Part shown: one piece after another, positions 1 through 8,484 of the stretch
How the letters are laid out: the number at the start of each line of letters is the position of its first letter
How positions within the stretch are numbered: the first letter of the stretch is position 1
IMG/VR virus record: IMGVR_UViG_3300036792_000065
Span: 1 to 36,671 of that record
Length of the DNA stretch: 36,671 nucleotides
Strand: one strand, 5' to 3'
Origin: a virus
The notes under the pieces: model-generated
The model's database searches: none
Told to the model about the DNA's origin: nothing
What the model saw: the letters and a program-made list of their open reading frames with translations, nothing else
Program-made: the position numbers and the translations under genes

Positions 1-680
1 CTAGGAACGATCATCTGCAGATGTGTCTGTGAGTAAGACCGACCAAGCTGAGGCAATCCTAGCTGGACCTGTGTGTACAATGATCCAGAATCTGTGATAG
101 CAGGCGTTAGCGCGTACTCCATCAGATATGTCGTGACAAGGTCGTTCCAGGCATCGTAAATGAACTTGAGGCTCGATGCTTCAGTAACAGATCCGACTAC
201 TCCTGAATAGTTTACAGTATCAATAATTCCAGATTGATTAAAGTACTGTCCACTACCTGCAATACGTCCGCCAGGCTTACCTACGGCATACAGTAGTTCC
301 TGCCGAAAGATCTCAAAGATGTCCATGTTCGTATAGGTCAGATTATTCGTGATCTGTCTATGCTTAAAGATCTCCTCAATGGTCGCCGCCTGCACCGGCA
401 GGTTCCCAGCAGTCAAACTGTTGTGAGGGTTACTAGTAACTGGACCATGCCAAATAGGATGCCCATCCTGCAGGATCCACAAGATTGACCGCCAAGGGAT
501 CAAGGCGTTCTTCCAGATCGCCCGCTGAGTTGGACTAGAGTTCTGGTCCAATGTTAGCGAACCTGAAAATGAACCGACCGAATTAACTTGTCGTGATGCG
601 TTCTGTCCGACCAAAGGCAGACTATCGCACATCACCTCCCCTGTCAAGGTGTCAGTCGAGATAAAGCGGTACGTCGACAC
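1..680 (-). CDS. Minor tail protein (tail-tip/Tal-like), truncated by window edge
   Basis: The frame stays open from a GTG at 680 to the left edge (226 codons seen). The GTG shares one base with the TAG of the preceding fibre gene. The N-terminus reads MSTYRFISTDTLTGEV, followed by SGSLTLDQ, IWKNALIPWRSILWILQDG and HPIWHGPV. This 'values set by tag-like interface, then base-plate-type beta domain' pattern is usual for siphovirus minor tail proteins encoded just after Dit. It probably forms part of the tail tip with the Dit-like protein encoded at 1778-2686. The C-terminus lies outside the window, so any hydrolase or receptor-binding domain cannot be judged. The family call rests on pattern and position, not on a catalytic motif. 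Confidence 0.7.
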   Translation of the reverse strand, partial: MSTYRFISTDTLTGEVMCDSLPLVGQNASRQVNSVGSFSGSLTLDQNSSPTQRAIWKNALIPWRSILWILQDGHPIWHGPVTSNPHNSLTAGNLPVQAATIEEIFKHRQITNNLTYTNMDIFEIFRQELLYAVGKPGGRIAGSGQYFNQSGIIDTVNYSGVVGSVTEASSLKFIYDAWNDLVTTYLMEYALTPAITDSGSLYTQVQLGLPQLGRSYSQTHLQMIVP

Positions 681-1768
681 TAGAGTGTCACCGGCTGTAC
701 GCGCAGATAACCTAGGTGTCCAGTGTTCGCGATAACTGTTACAGGCTGTGCAGCACTCTGCTGTGACGCCCAAGCCTTCCAGGTAATCGTGTGCGCGCCC
801 GCTGATGGTGTGTCTCCAGCAGCTGCCGAAGTCGTATAACTCGTTGTCGCACCGTTGTAGCCGAATGTCGCGCTCGTCAAGCCAGCTCCGACCTCAATCA
901 GGTCTAGCTGCGTGCTGTCGATGTAGATCGCCATCTGGACCTGCGTCGGCGTAGGCGTAGCCATTGATAGACCAGCCCAGTGGATCGTGATCAGCAAGTC
1001 AGTACTACCGTCGCAGTTGATACTCGCCGACATCGGTGTACTACCGAAAACAACGGTAGCCATAGTACCACCGCTGCCGACATTGCCTGGAAGCGTCGCT
1101 GCCGCACTACCGACGACTTGCGCAGGCGGAAAAGGCATCGCCTTGAATGGCCTCGCGCCGGCTGATGTGAGCTGGAAGTACCGACCGTTGACAACATCGA
1201 AGCCGAGAATTCCTACGTCACCTGCAGGCAGCGAGGACATGCTCGGACAGTTGATGACACCTCCAGCTAGTGCCGTCCAAATGCGCTGATCTGTAATATT
1301 GCTCGCCGTAATGCTCGACACACCAGATCCAACCGCGATCTGCGCAAGTGCAACAGAGTTGGTCGGCAGGCTCGGAGCACTCGGACTAGTGCTCGCTGTG
1401 CCAGTTACCAGTTGTAGCTGGGCAAATGAAGTACTGTTCCCGTTATCAACAACTGTTGCACAGATCAGGTCAATCCGCGAGTTCGGGCTTGAAGGCGCTG
1501 TCGGCACCGTTAGAGTCCCAGCTGTTGGACTGACGACACGATACGAGCCACTGCCTGCCGAGTTCGGAACAATTGCAGTACCTGCTGCAACCCCTACAGT
1601 CATACCACTACTGGCAGTAATCTGCAGGTCACCTGTCCCGGTCGGCAAGACACCGCCACGACTCGCTCCGAGATATGCCGTGCCTGCAATGTCAGCGCGG
1701 CCGATCGAGTCACTGAATGACGTACCGGCAAGCCATTCACAGTAGCCGAGGTTTATGCTGGTTGCCAT
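680..1768 (-). CDS. Minor tail / fibre-like protein, 362 aa
   Basis: A 362-residue protein rich in Ala, Ser, Thr and Gly, with no signal peptide or catalytic motif. It starts MATSINLGYCEWLAGTSFSD after a strong AAGGAGGCGGG ribosome site, nine bases beyond the Dit-like gene stop. The first half (about 25-165) has the pattern of phage fibre or base-plate domains with short beta strands (PTAPSSPNSRIDLICATV, then LPTNSVALAQIAVGSG). The second half (about 210-360) is another predicted beta domain ending in LRVQPVTL. Position between Dit and the next tail-tip gene supports a virion role in adsorption or the tip complex. The exact component is inferred. Confidence 0.65.
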   Translation of the reverse strand: MATSINLGYCEWLAGTSFSDSIGRADIAGTAYLGASRGGVLPTGTGDLQITASSGMTVGVAAGTAIVPNSAGSGSYRVVSPTAGTLTVPTAPSSPNSRIDLICATVVDNGNSTSFAQLQLVTGTASTSPSAPSLPTNSVALAQIAVGSGVSSITASNITDQRIWTALAGGVINCPSMSSLPAGDVGILGFDVVNGRYFQLTSAGARPFKAMPFPPAQVVGSAAATLPGNVGSGGTMATVVFGSTPMSASINCDGSTDLLITIHWAGLSMATPTPTQVQMAIYIDSTQLDLIEVGAGLTSATFGYNGATTSYTTSAAAGDTPSAGAHTITWKAWASQQSAAQPVTVIANTGHLGYLRVQPVTL

Positions 1769-1777
1769 CCCGCCTCC

Positions 1778-2686
1778 TTAAATCCACGCTGCTTGATAAA
1801 CCATAGTCAGTTGTCCGCCACTACTTGATGTCCCTGCAGCTGTTAGTGCAACCTGGTTCTGTCCAGGGTTCAGCACGAACCAGCCAGACTTAATGTCTGC
1901 TGCTACGTATACACCGTTAAGGAACGCTTGTCGAGCATCAAAGTCGACAACCAGCAGGTCGCCACTGCGAAGCGTAATGTTAGGACTCTGCCAAGAAACA
2001 GTTTGACCAGTGCTGACCAGAGACAACGCCGGCCCTACAATCGGTCCCCAAATGAGTGCATCAGGTCTAGTCTCATAAGTCCCTGGATTAAAGCACTGAA
2101 TGATGCCAGGTGCTACACCTGCCGACAAGGCTGCTGGAATAGTTGTCGGAATCGTAATCAGGCCTGGAGCTGCTCCTGCTGTAGACGCGGTGTTGTAGAT
2201 CGTCGTTGAATACTTCCTCGGGTCAGGCGCAACCATAACAACGCTGAACACTACCTCGAGCAGATTGTCGTACTGCTCGGGAATCTGACCTGAGCGCCGA
2301 ACGTACGCGACCTTTGGTATCGGCTCATTGTAAGTAAAGGTACAGAGGTCGTTGACTGGAACAACTTGCTGTAGCAATGCTCGTGCTAGATCGCGAGTGT
2401 ATTGATCAGGCGCCGAGGCTCGTAGCGTCAAAGTCATTGTCCTCGGTCCGTAGAACTGTGCTGCAGGATATGCACCCTGATCAGCTGCACGCTGGATGAC
2501 CTGTCCAGACACTTGCGGACTATCCCAGCCTTCGAGCTTCTGAATGATCCAGGCAATACCGTTACTGTCAGGACCTGTTCCCAGACTGAGCACAAGTGGC
2601 GACGTCATATACGGAGCTTGATACGAGAACGATCCAGTGAAGTAACCAGTATCGACCGAAAGCGTTCCTGTTCCAGTGTATGTCAC
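1778..2686 (-). CDS. Distal tail protein (Dit-like)
   Basis: A 302-residue protein directly after the tape measure gene, the canonical place for Dit, which forms the hub joining tube and tip. The N-terminal 155 residues carry the tail-component pattern: YMTSPLVLSLGTGPDSNGIAWII, RTMTLTLRA, and VVFSVVMVAPDPRKYS near residues 145-160. The last of these is a common phrase in actinophage Dit-like minor tail proteins. The C-terminal half ends in a beta-rich part with GDLLVVDFDARQAFLNGV, a carbohydrate-binding-like fold often appended to Dit. The start is GTG at 2686, overlapping the tape measure stop by four bases (GTGA). Confidence 0.78.
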   Translation of the reverse strand: MTYTGTGTLSVDTGYFTGSFSYQAPYMTSPLVLSLGTGPDSNGIAWIIQKLEGWDSPQVSGQVIQRAADQGAYPAAQFYGPRTMTLTLRASAPDQYTRDLARALLQQVVPVNDLCTFTYNEPIPKVAYVRRSGQIPEQYDNLLEVVFSVVMVAPDPRKYSTTIYNTASTAGAAPGLITIPTTIPAALSAGVAPGIIQCFNPGTYETRPDALIWGPIVGPALSLVSTGQTVSWQSPNITLRSGDLLVVDFDARQAFLNGVYVAADIKSGWFVLNPGQNQVALTAAGTSSSGGQLTMVYQAAWI

Positions 2687-5600
2687 GGCGCCACCCCCAG
2701 AGCCAGTGCAAGGTCAATACGCTGATGAGCTGTCATCTCTGGCGTCGGGAACTGAGTACCGTAGTAGTTCTGGTTAACAACAATCTGCTTACCGCTGCCG
2801 CCATTACCTAGCGGAACGATGTCTACGCCGCCGCCTGGCCGCGCCTTCGCTACTTCCATACCCTGCTCGCCGACATAGCCCCACTGTCCTGCAGGCAGGA
2901 AGCCTCCAACAGCGTAGCCGTGGCCAGATCCCATGCCTCCCATTTGGTCGGACAGCGTAGGACCATAAACAGCACGCGCATAGTTGATAGCCGCTGCAAT
3001 GTTCGCCAGCGGGTCGTAAATGTTGTTCGAGGTTCCAGGCCAGTGATACATGTCGAAGGTTGACATGATGACCTGCAGCAAGCCTCGCGACGGGTCGCCC
3101 ATCTGAGCATTAATGTCGGTCAGGTTAATGGCGTTCGGATTGCCACCCGATTCTGTCTGCATCTGATACAGAACCTTCGAGTCCAAGCTAAGCGGCAGAC
3201 CTTCCATTCTCAGTGCCTGATCAACAAGGCCTTTCCAGCGAGCCACTCCAGAACCGACATTAGCTACAGCGGCTGCCTGAGCGGCTGCAGCCGCAGCCGA
3301 AGACTTGCTAATAGCCTGTATCCAGTCAGTAGCGACCGCCGCGGTCCAGCTCTTACCGTCAGTCACAGACCATGATCCGGAGGTCGAGCCTACATTTGTC
3401 TCGTCCGTATTGATTTGCGACATGATCCTACCGGCCGTTTGATCGACCAGTCCACCCGCTGCGAACTTCCCAGCGTTGATCATGTCCATGAAAGCCTTGC
3501 CGTACTTATCGACAGAGCTAGCCTGCACGACATACTCGCCCACGCTGGCCAGAATAGGAACATTATCCTGCTTCGGACCGCCGTGCCCCTTAATTATACC
3601 ACCAGTAGCAAACGTGGTCGCTAGGCGCAGTTCCTTAGCAATACTGCCACTGATCGAGGCGGCGATCTGCGGACTAGAAGCTGTAATCGTAATTCCGCCG
3701 CCGCCGGTAACGTTAACACCTACGTCGACAGTCTTACCATGCAGGCTATTGATCTCCTGCTGCATACCTGGCAGGTCTTGCTTCCACAGCGCGTCTGCCT
3801 GCTGCTTAGTCAGCCCCAAGCCTTGTTCTGCATAGTTCACGAATGCTCGCTGCGCCGCCGGCAAGCTATTGTTCGACTGGATCAGCAACTGTGCCATGAC
3901 CTCTTGCGTTGCAGTCCTGAAGCTCTGACTGTTCGTCGTACCCTTCTCGACGTCTGTCGTGAAGGTATTCCAGGCCTGCTGGCCGCCTTGAGCTTGAAAC
4001 AGTGCGACCGCCTGCATGTTCTTCAGTGTCGTTGACAGGACATCTGCAAGACCGCTAACCTTGGTCGTCGAGTTCGCGACAATGCCGTTCATATTGCTCA
4101 ACGAAGTGGAGTTAGTACCAATCCACTGGTTCAGTGACTTCAGAGTAACTGTGCCCGGCCCGAGAGCGTTATTGATCAGGTCGACCATGACCGTTCGGGC
4201 TTCTTTGTTATTACCAGTGTAAGCTACAATCTGCCCAGCTCCAGTTGCGACAACCTTAGTTAGGTCGCCCTGACTAATGCTCTGCTGCTGTAGAGCATCA
4301 ATCATCTTCTGTAGCGAGGGAATGGACTGGGTGTACAAGGTGTTAGAGAATGCCAAGCTCTGCTGGTTAACCCCGGTCAGGTTCCCGCCAGCCAGCTTCG
4401 CCGCATCAGCAAGACCACTAGGCGAAACAAACTTGGCTGTTGTACCTTCGATAGACTGCTGAAAGTTATTGAAGGCGGCCTGTCCGCCGATTACGACATT
4501 GATGATATTGTCTTCAGCCTGTGTGATCTTCTGAATAGCTGGCAGCGTCTCATTCATGTACATGTTCGTCAAGGCGTTCTGCGCGGCATATGCCATTCCA
4601 CCTTGCTGCTGATAGCCGGCTAGCTGAATTGTTGCAGTGATCAGGTCCTTTATCTCAGTAACAACAGTTGCATATGCACCGGCACTCAGCTTGTAGATAT
4701 CCAGCCCTTTGACACCAATCGACTGCAAGTCAGCCTGCGTCTGGGCAGCGCTGCCGGTCATTTGGTTAAGCTGCGCCATGCGAGAAGTCTGAAGACCGAT
4801 CTGCTGAGTTAGCGCCTGCGAGTTACTAGTAAGTCCTGTCCAAGCAGGGTTCAGCGTAGTGATCGTACTAACCATGCCATGCATACCGACAACAGTCTGG
4901 GTTATGTATTTGGGTGTAGTAGCCAGCTGCTCGTTAGTCTGCTGCAAGCCCTGAGCAAGGTCCGCAGCAGCCTGAGTCAGCGTCGGAGCCTTGCTGGCCA
5001 TATCATCAATGGCACCTAGCGACTGCTGCGCCGCTGACTTCATACTTCCTAGCCACACTACAAGGCCAATGACCGCCCCGACAGCTACCGCAACCCAAGT
5101 AAACGGATTCGAAAGCATCGAAGCTTTGAGCGCGTCCCAAGCGCCCGCAAGCGTCGCGGTCATCGCAGCCATAATACCTTCCTCGCCTGCGATGATGCTA
5201 AACATGACGCCGAACTTGACTAGCGCATTAATCGCGCCGCCAGCCCAGCCTACAACAGCCATTAGCGGCCCTTGTAGTTGCATAATTGCAGTTACTGCCA
5301 AGCCTCCCCAGAGAACTGCTCCGTGGAACCACAAGCCGATGTTGAGCAGCCCTTGAACGACTGAGTTAGCTGTGATAGCCTCTAGTGCGCCAGTAACATT
5401 TTGTAGCGCACCGAACAAAAGTTGTGCATATCCTGGCAGGTTCTTCATAATATTACCGAAGATGCCGAATACGTTACCAATGATATTACCGAGCAGCTGA
5501 ACGTCCTGAGCACCCTTGGAGACCAGTCCAGTTAGGCCGCTGCCGCCAAGAGCGTTCTGCGCACGCGCTCCTAGGCCATCCAATACTTGACCTGTACTGA

Positions 5601-6405
5601 GTGCTAGTTGCTGAAACAATCCGGTATGCTGATTAATGGTATTGAGCGCCGCACCGAACAATACATATACCTGAGGCTTGACCGAGTCGGTAAAAGTCTG
5701 CAGTCCACTATTCACTCCAGGAAACGTGACGCCCATTGACTTGAAGGCTGTCGTAATAGTGAAGAACGCCTGTTCCGACTTGTAGATGTCGTTGGCTGTA
5801 GAACTAGCGGCTGCAGCAAAGACTCCCAAGGCAATCGCGGCTGGAATAACTACAGCTGCAATCTCTAGAATCGCATCTGCCGCAAGGTGAAGGCCACCAA
5901 CCGTGCGAACAAGTGGGATTCCAGACAGCAAGCCTCCGAACAGCGGAATCTGACGGTTCAGCGCACCGAGGACTCCCCAGAAGCCAAACGCTGCTCCAGT
6001 CAACCCGAGGAAGCCTCCGCCGCCTCCTCCTCCACCGCCTGTGCCTGTAGCTTTATCCTCAGCAGCCGACAGAGCAGCCAGTTCTCCTACAGCCTGAGTA
6101 ATACCTGTAACGTGAAGGTCAATGTTCGCCGACTTAGACAGCGTGTCAAGCTTTGTCTGAATCTCGGCCAGCGAAGTGTTCAGTTCGGTCTGGTTAATTC
6201 CTCCGATAGACAACGCCTTCATCTGCAGCGAAGCCAGCGAACGCTCAATCGACGCAATTGCGGGGTCAGCATCGATGCCAACCTTAATGAGAACATCGCG
6301 AACAGCTTTCAGGCGTGCCTCAATAGCTGCGATGCTAGCGTTTACTCCGGCATAGTCAACGTCGACTTCTAGATAGCCAGACCCAACCTTGAATCCGCCC
6401 GCCAT
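2683..6405 (-). CDS. Tape measure protein with C-terminal lytic transglycosylase-like domain
   Basis: At 1240 residues this is the largest protein in the window and it lies directly after the tail chaperones. The tape measure sets tail length and is ejected at infection. The N-terminal 110 residues are helical (IEARLKAVRDVLIKVG repeat-like). A Gly run precedes hydrophobic segments around 140-450, and long Gln/Ala-rich helices follow. Residues about 1057-1150 form an SLT/lysozyme-like domain: LYQMQTESGGNPNAIN supplies the putative catalytic Glu near 1085, then GLLQVIMSTFDMYHWPG and NIAAAINYARAVYG. That domain would open peptidoglycan during DNA entry. By the usual 1.5 angstrom per residue rule the tail would be roughly 180 nm (inference). 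Confidence 0.93.
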   Translation of the reverse strand: MAGGFKVGSGYLEVDVDYAGVNASIAAIEARLKAVRDVLIKVGIDADPAIASIERSLASLQMKALSIGGINQTELNTSLAEIQTKLDTLSKSANIDLHVTGITQAVGELAALSAAEDKATGTGGGGGGGGGFLGLTGAAFGFWGVLGALNRQIPLFGGLLSGIPLVRTVGGLHLAADAILEIAAVVIPAAIALGVFAAAASSTANDIYKSEQAFFTITTAFKSMGVTFPGVNSGLQTFTDSVKPQVYVLFGAALNTINQHTGLFQQLALSTGQVLDGLGARAQNALGGSGLTGLVSKGAQDVQLLGNIIGNVFGIFGNIMKNLPGYAQLLFGALQNVTGALEAITANSVVQGLLNIGLWFHGAVLWGGLAVTAIMQLQGPLMAVVGWAGGAINALVKFGVMFSIIAGEEGIMAAMTATLAGAWDALKASMLSNPFTWVAVAVGAVIGLVVWLGSMKSAAQQSLGAIDDMASKAPTLTQAAADLAQGLQQTNEQLATTPKYITQTVVGMHGMVSTITTLNPAWTGLTSNSQALTQQIGLQTSRMAQLNQMTGSAAQTQADLQSIGVKGLDIYKLSAGAYATVVTEIKDLITATIQLAGYQQQGGMAYAAQNALTNMYMNETLPAIQKITQAEDNIINVVIGGQAAFNNFQQSIEGTTAKFVSPSGLADAAKLAGGNLTGVNQQSLAFSNTLYTQSIPSLQKMIDALQQQSISQGDLTKVVATGAGQIVAYTGNNKEARTVMVDLINNALGPGTVTLKSLNQWIGTNSTSLSNMNGIVANSTTKVSGLADVLSTTLKNMQAVALFQAQGGQQAWNTFTTDVEKGTTNSQSFRTATQEVMAQLLIQSNNSLPAAQRAFVNYAEQGLGLTKQQADALWKQDLPGMQQEINSLHGKTVDVGVNVTGGGGITITASSPQIAASISGSIAKELRLATTFATGGIIKGHGGPKQDNVPILASVGEYVVQASSVDKYGKAFMDMINAGKFAAGGLVDQTAGRIMSQINTDETNVGSTSGSWSVTDGKSWTAAVATDWIQAISKSSAAAAAAQAAAVANVGSGVARWKGLVDQALRMEGLPLSLDSKVLYQMQTESGGNPNAINLTDINAQMGDPSRGLLQVIMSTFDMYHWPGTSNNIYDPLANIAAAINYARAVYGPTLSDQMGGMGSGHGYAVGGFLPAGQWGYVGEQGMEVAKARPGGGVDIVPLGNGGSGKQIVVNQNYYGTQFPTPEMTAHQRIDLALALGVAP

Positions 6406-6406
6406 A

Positions 6407-6778
6407 TCAATCGTCCGTCACAGTAGGCATCTCAAAGATTGGTGCTATCTGTCCGAGAAAAGGTTCAGGTTTTCCAGCCGCAGCGAGTTCAGCCAAGGTT
6501 GCCGCTCTGTCAGGCTGTATCATTGAAGCCTCCTGTACAGGGACACTTACTCGACCTTCCTTCTCCGGTGACAGTTCTGCCTGGTCTACATAACGCGGCG
6601 GAAACTGCGCTTCGTAGCGTGCCTGCTCTGCCTGAGCCTCTGCACCCTGAACATCCTCTAGCCAGCCTTCGAGATCCGTACGCGAGGCACCTTCGTAGGC
6701 AGGCAACCGATATGCAAGACGAAAAAAGGTAGGACCGTCGAGCTTTCGAATGTCTCGCACTTGATGCAGGACACTCAT
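6407..6778 (-). CDS. Tail assembly chaperone, downstream (frameshift) part
   Basis: A 123-residue open frame ending two bases before the tape measure. The ATG at 6778 has no ribosome site. Its frame is open upstream without a stop through 6877, overlapping the end of the first chaperone gene in the -1 frame. A perfect CCCAAAA heptamer at 6862-6868 would move ribosomes into it, giving a fusion of about 273 residues (122 from the first frame, 151 from this one). The part upstream of the ATG reads RDQEPPGWTLRAAQLIWI, plausible coding sequence. As in lambda G/GT, the fusion is thought to bind the tape measure during tail assembly. Independent initiation at 6778 is the less likely alternative. Confidence 0.85.
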   Translation of the reverse strand: MSVLHQVRDIRKLDGPTFFRLAYRLPAYEGASRTDLEGWLEDVQGAEAQAEQARYEAQFPPRYVDQAELSPEKEGRVSVPVQEASMIQPDRAATLAELAAAGKPEPFLGQIAPIFEMPTVTDD

Positions 6779-6816
6779 GTCGCTGCATACACTGTCGAGA
6801 CAATCGACGATCCATA

Positions 6817-7227
6817 TTAGTTGCGCCGCCCTGAGCGTCCACCCGGGCGGTTCCTGGTCCCTTTTGGGCGCTCTGTCTTACCAGTTGCGATCCGGATTGC
6901 AGCCGTCAGGATGAAGTCGTACTGCTCCTGCTTGAGCTTGTCGTAGTCCATGAGGGCATCGTAGCCCTCCTCACTGAGCATCGACGTCAGCATGAAGTAG
7001 GCAGCAGGTCCTTCCCCCTCATGCTTCAGGATATGCAGGTACCTGAGTCCGACTGTCGGAGATGGATTCTTCGGAACCTTAAACGCCTTGTCGTCGATCT
7101 CGAAGAGTGTGATGTACTCAGTCTCTTCTGCTTCGTCCTCAGTCGAGAGACGAAGGATGTCCACATCGCCGGGAGCGATATCAATCACTCCCGACGAATC
7201 AGTGGACCGCTTATTGGTGTCCGCCAT
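6817..7227 (-). CDS. Tail assembly chaperone, upstream (short) product
   Basis: A 136-residue acidic protein starting MADTNKRSTDSSG, after a GAAAGGGACTGTT ribosome site. It has the usual size, and the usual place between major tail protein and tape measure, of the lambda G-like chaperone. Features include YITLFEIDDKAFKVPKNPSPT at about 38-58, the helix VGLRYLHILKHEGEG, and a basic tail ending RNRPGGRSGRRN. The basic tail is replaced by the downstream frame in the frameshift product. Its role would be coating the tape measure before tube polymerisation. Chaperone sequences are poorly conserved, so position and the slippery site carry most of the weight. Confidence 0.87.
   Translation of the reverse strand: MADTNKRSTDSSGVIDIAPGDVDILRLSTEDEAEETEYITLFEIDDKAFKVPKNPSPTVGLRYLHILKHEGEGPAAYFMLTSMLSEEGYDALMDYDKLKQEQYDFILTAAIRIATGKTERPKGTRNRPGGRSGRRN
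6862..6868 (-). other. -1 programmed ribosomal frameshift site (CCCAAAA)
   Basis: On the minus strand the zero-frame codons are CGC CCA AAA GGG. This gives the slippery heptamer C CCA AAA, which exactly fits X XXY YYZ. Slipping back one base re-pairs the tRNAs on CCC AAA and continues in the frame that runs open to 6407. The zero frame stops 43 bases later at 6817-6819. A site at this place between two tail chaperone frames is the rule in siphoviruses. Confidence 0.88.
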
Positions 7228-7242
7228 AACAGTCCCTTTCTA

Positions 7243-7398
7243 CTAGAACCAGTGAGCCCGACCGCCGACCGGGTGGCCGACGTAGCCGAGACCGAATAGA
7301 CAGAGTCCGACGATCAGAAGCACAAGCCCGATGACGAACAGGATGTTGATGCCGAGCAGAATCCCGACGAGAAGTAGAACTAGTCCGAGAACGAACAT
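7243..7398 (-). CDS. Small two-helix membrane protein ending GHPVGGRAHWF (DUF6131-like)
   Basis: A 51-residue frame with an ideal AAGGAGG site eight bases before the ATG, between the major tail protein and the tail chaperone genes. Residues 3-38 are almost wholly hydrophobic (FVLGLVLLLVGILLGINIL, then FVIGLVLLIVGLCLFGLG), fitting two membrane helices. The C-terminus GHPVGGRAHWF resembles small actinobacterial proteins ending in a (R/H)xVGGRxHY/W motif, which I recall as DUF6131; that name is from memory. A function in the tail module is unknown. It may act in lysis or be a cargo gene inserted between tail genes. Confidence 0.75.
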   Translation of the reverse strand: MFVLGLVLLLVGILLGINILFVIGLVLLIVGLCLFGLGYVGHPVGGRAHWF

Positions 7399-7411
7399 GT
7401 TGTTTTCCTCC

Positions 7412-8044
7412 TTAGGCGGTCTGGTCGTACACGACGAACGGTGAGACAGTCGCGCTCACGTAGTAGCACGTGAACGTGCAAGCCCACATCGTCTGCGTGG
7501 TAAGGTCGTACTTCGCCTGCGCCTTGACGTCGTTCAGCACCTTGCGCAGGATGAAACGACGACGTGCAGCTGCTCCAGAGCCGAGCGCGGGCGCCCAACC
7601 ATCGATGAGCAGCGCACTGTAGGTCGGCTGCGTCAGCGTTGGCGTGTTCGTTCCAGGAGCAGCAACCGCGCCGCCCGGGTCGAACGTAGTGATACCCGTG
7701 CCGACTGAGATGGTAGCCGAGTTGTTCATTGCTGACTGCAGGTTGACCAGCGTCGCCTCAAGAAGCGACGTGGTCACCGTGATCGTGCGACCGGTCAGGC
7801 GCGCGCCGATCGGGTCCACGATCTGGTCTGCCTTGATCTGGCCGTACGTGTAAGCTGTGTCCCATGCGACACCGCCCGACGTGCCGCCGTAGTCAACCCA
7901 GCCTGCACCGCCGGCGCTAACCGGATCGGTCTTGATTGCTGTGTTTGTTACAGGAGGCTCGGTGACTGAACCGAAGATCCCGTTGTAAATGGTCGCAGGC
8001 CCCTGAACGACGTTCCCAGGGGTAACTCCCACGTATCCTGTCAT
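7412..8044 (-). CDS. Major tail protein (tube subunit)
   Basis: A 210-residue protein starting MTGYVGVTPGNVVQGPATIY with GGAGGTGTAGGC before the ATG. The length, the early 'tube subunit' phrase (PATIYNGIFG), GRTITVTTSLLEATLVNLQ near 85-103 and the C-terminal RRFILRKVLNDVKAQAKYD are typical of actinophage tube proteins. They are beta-sandwich proteins that polymerise around the tape measure. It lies between the tail terminator side and the chaperones, as expected. Codon choice is more G+C-rich than in the neighbouring tape measure, as is common for highly expressed virion genes. Confidence 0.85.
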   Translation of the reverse strand: MTGYVGVTPGNVVQGPATIYNGIFGSVTEPPVTNTAIKTDPVSAGGAGWVDYGGTSGGVAWDTAYTYGQIKADQIVDPIGARLTGRTITVTTSLLEATLVNLQSAMNNSATISVGTGITTFDPGGAVAAPGTNTPTLTQPTYSALLIDGWAPALGSGAAARRRFILRKVLNDVKAQAKYDLTTQTMWACTFTCYYVSATVSPFVVYDQTA

Positions 8045-8055
8045 GCCTACACCTC

Positions 8056-8439
8056 CTAGTAAACGCCGCCGGACTGAACCACGCAGAGTCCAGACACATT
8101 CGCGGGTGTCGAGAAATTGATCTGGACCAGATTGCCGCCTGCGTTGGCGTCTACCGTGTAGAACGGCCCAAGCAGATACATGTGTGCAGCGATCGCTTCG
8201 GGCAGAGCAATAGCACCAACACTCTGACCGAGAATCTGCGCGCCGGGAGTGATTGACGCACCAGGGTCACCTGTTACCGTCTTACAGATGACCAAGGTCG
8301 CCCCGGGTAGGTTCGGAAAAGTGAAACCGGTGTTCGATCCCAGTGAGGCCAGAGTCAGCGCTGTTAGGTCGAGTACACCATTTCCTACTAGGGCTTGATA
8401 CCCAGGCGAGACACCCGGACCAAGCGCAAGAATTGTCAT
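8056..8439 (-). CDS. Small beta-rich virion protein, unknown
   Basis: A 127-residue protein starting MTILALGPGVSPGYQALVG after an AGGAGGTTAGTA site. It is rich in Gly, Ala and Val without charged clusters, and reads as short beta strands (SNTGFTFPNLPGATLVICK, then VDANAGGNLVQINFSTPANV). It is encoded between the tail terminator and major tail protein genes, on the same transcript. A decoration or tube-associated role is plausible from composition and place, but I do not recognise the family. Confidence 0.7.
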   Translation of the reverse strand: MTILALGPGVSPGYQALVGNGVLDLTALTLASLGSNTGFTFPNLPGATLVICKTVTGDPGASITPGAQILGQSVGAIALPEAIAAHMYLLGPFYTVDANAGGNLVQINFSTPANVSGLCVVQSGGVY

Positions 8440-8484
8440 TACTAACCTCCTCTTCTTCTCTCTACGTCCGCCAAGACTATCGGG

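Noticed and set aside
6510-6842. 110-residue frame across the chaperone region
   Set aside because: Arg/Cys-rich out-of-frame translation without a ribosome site; the frameshifted chaperone explains the DNA.
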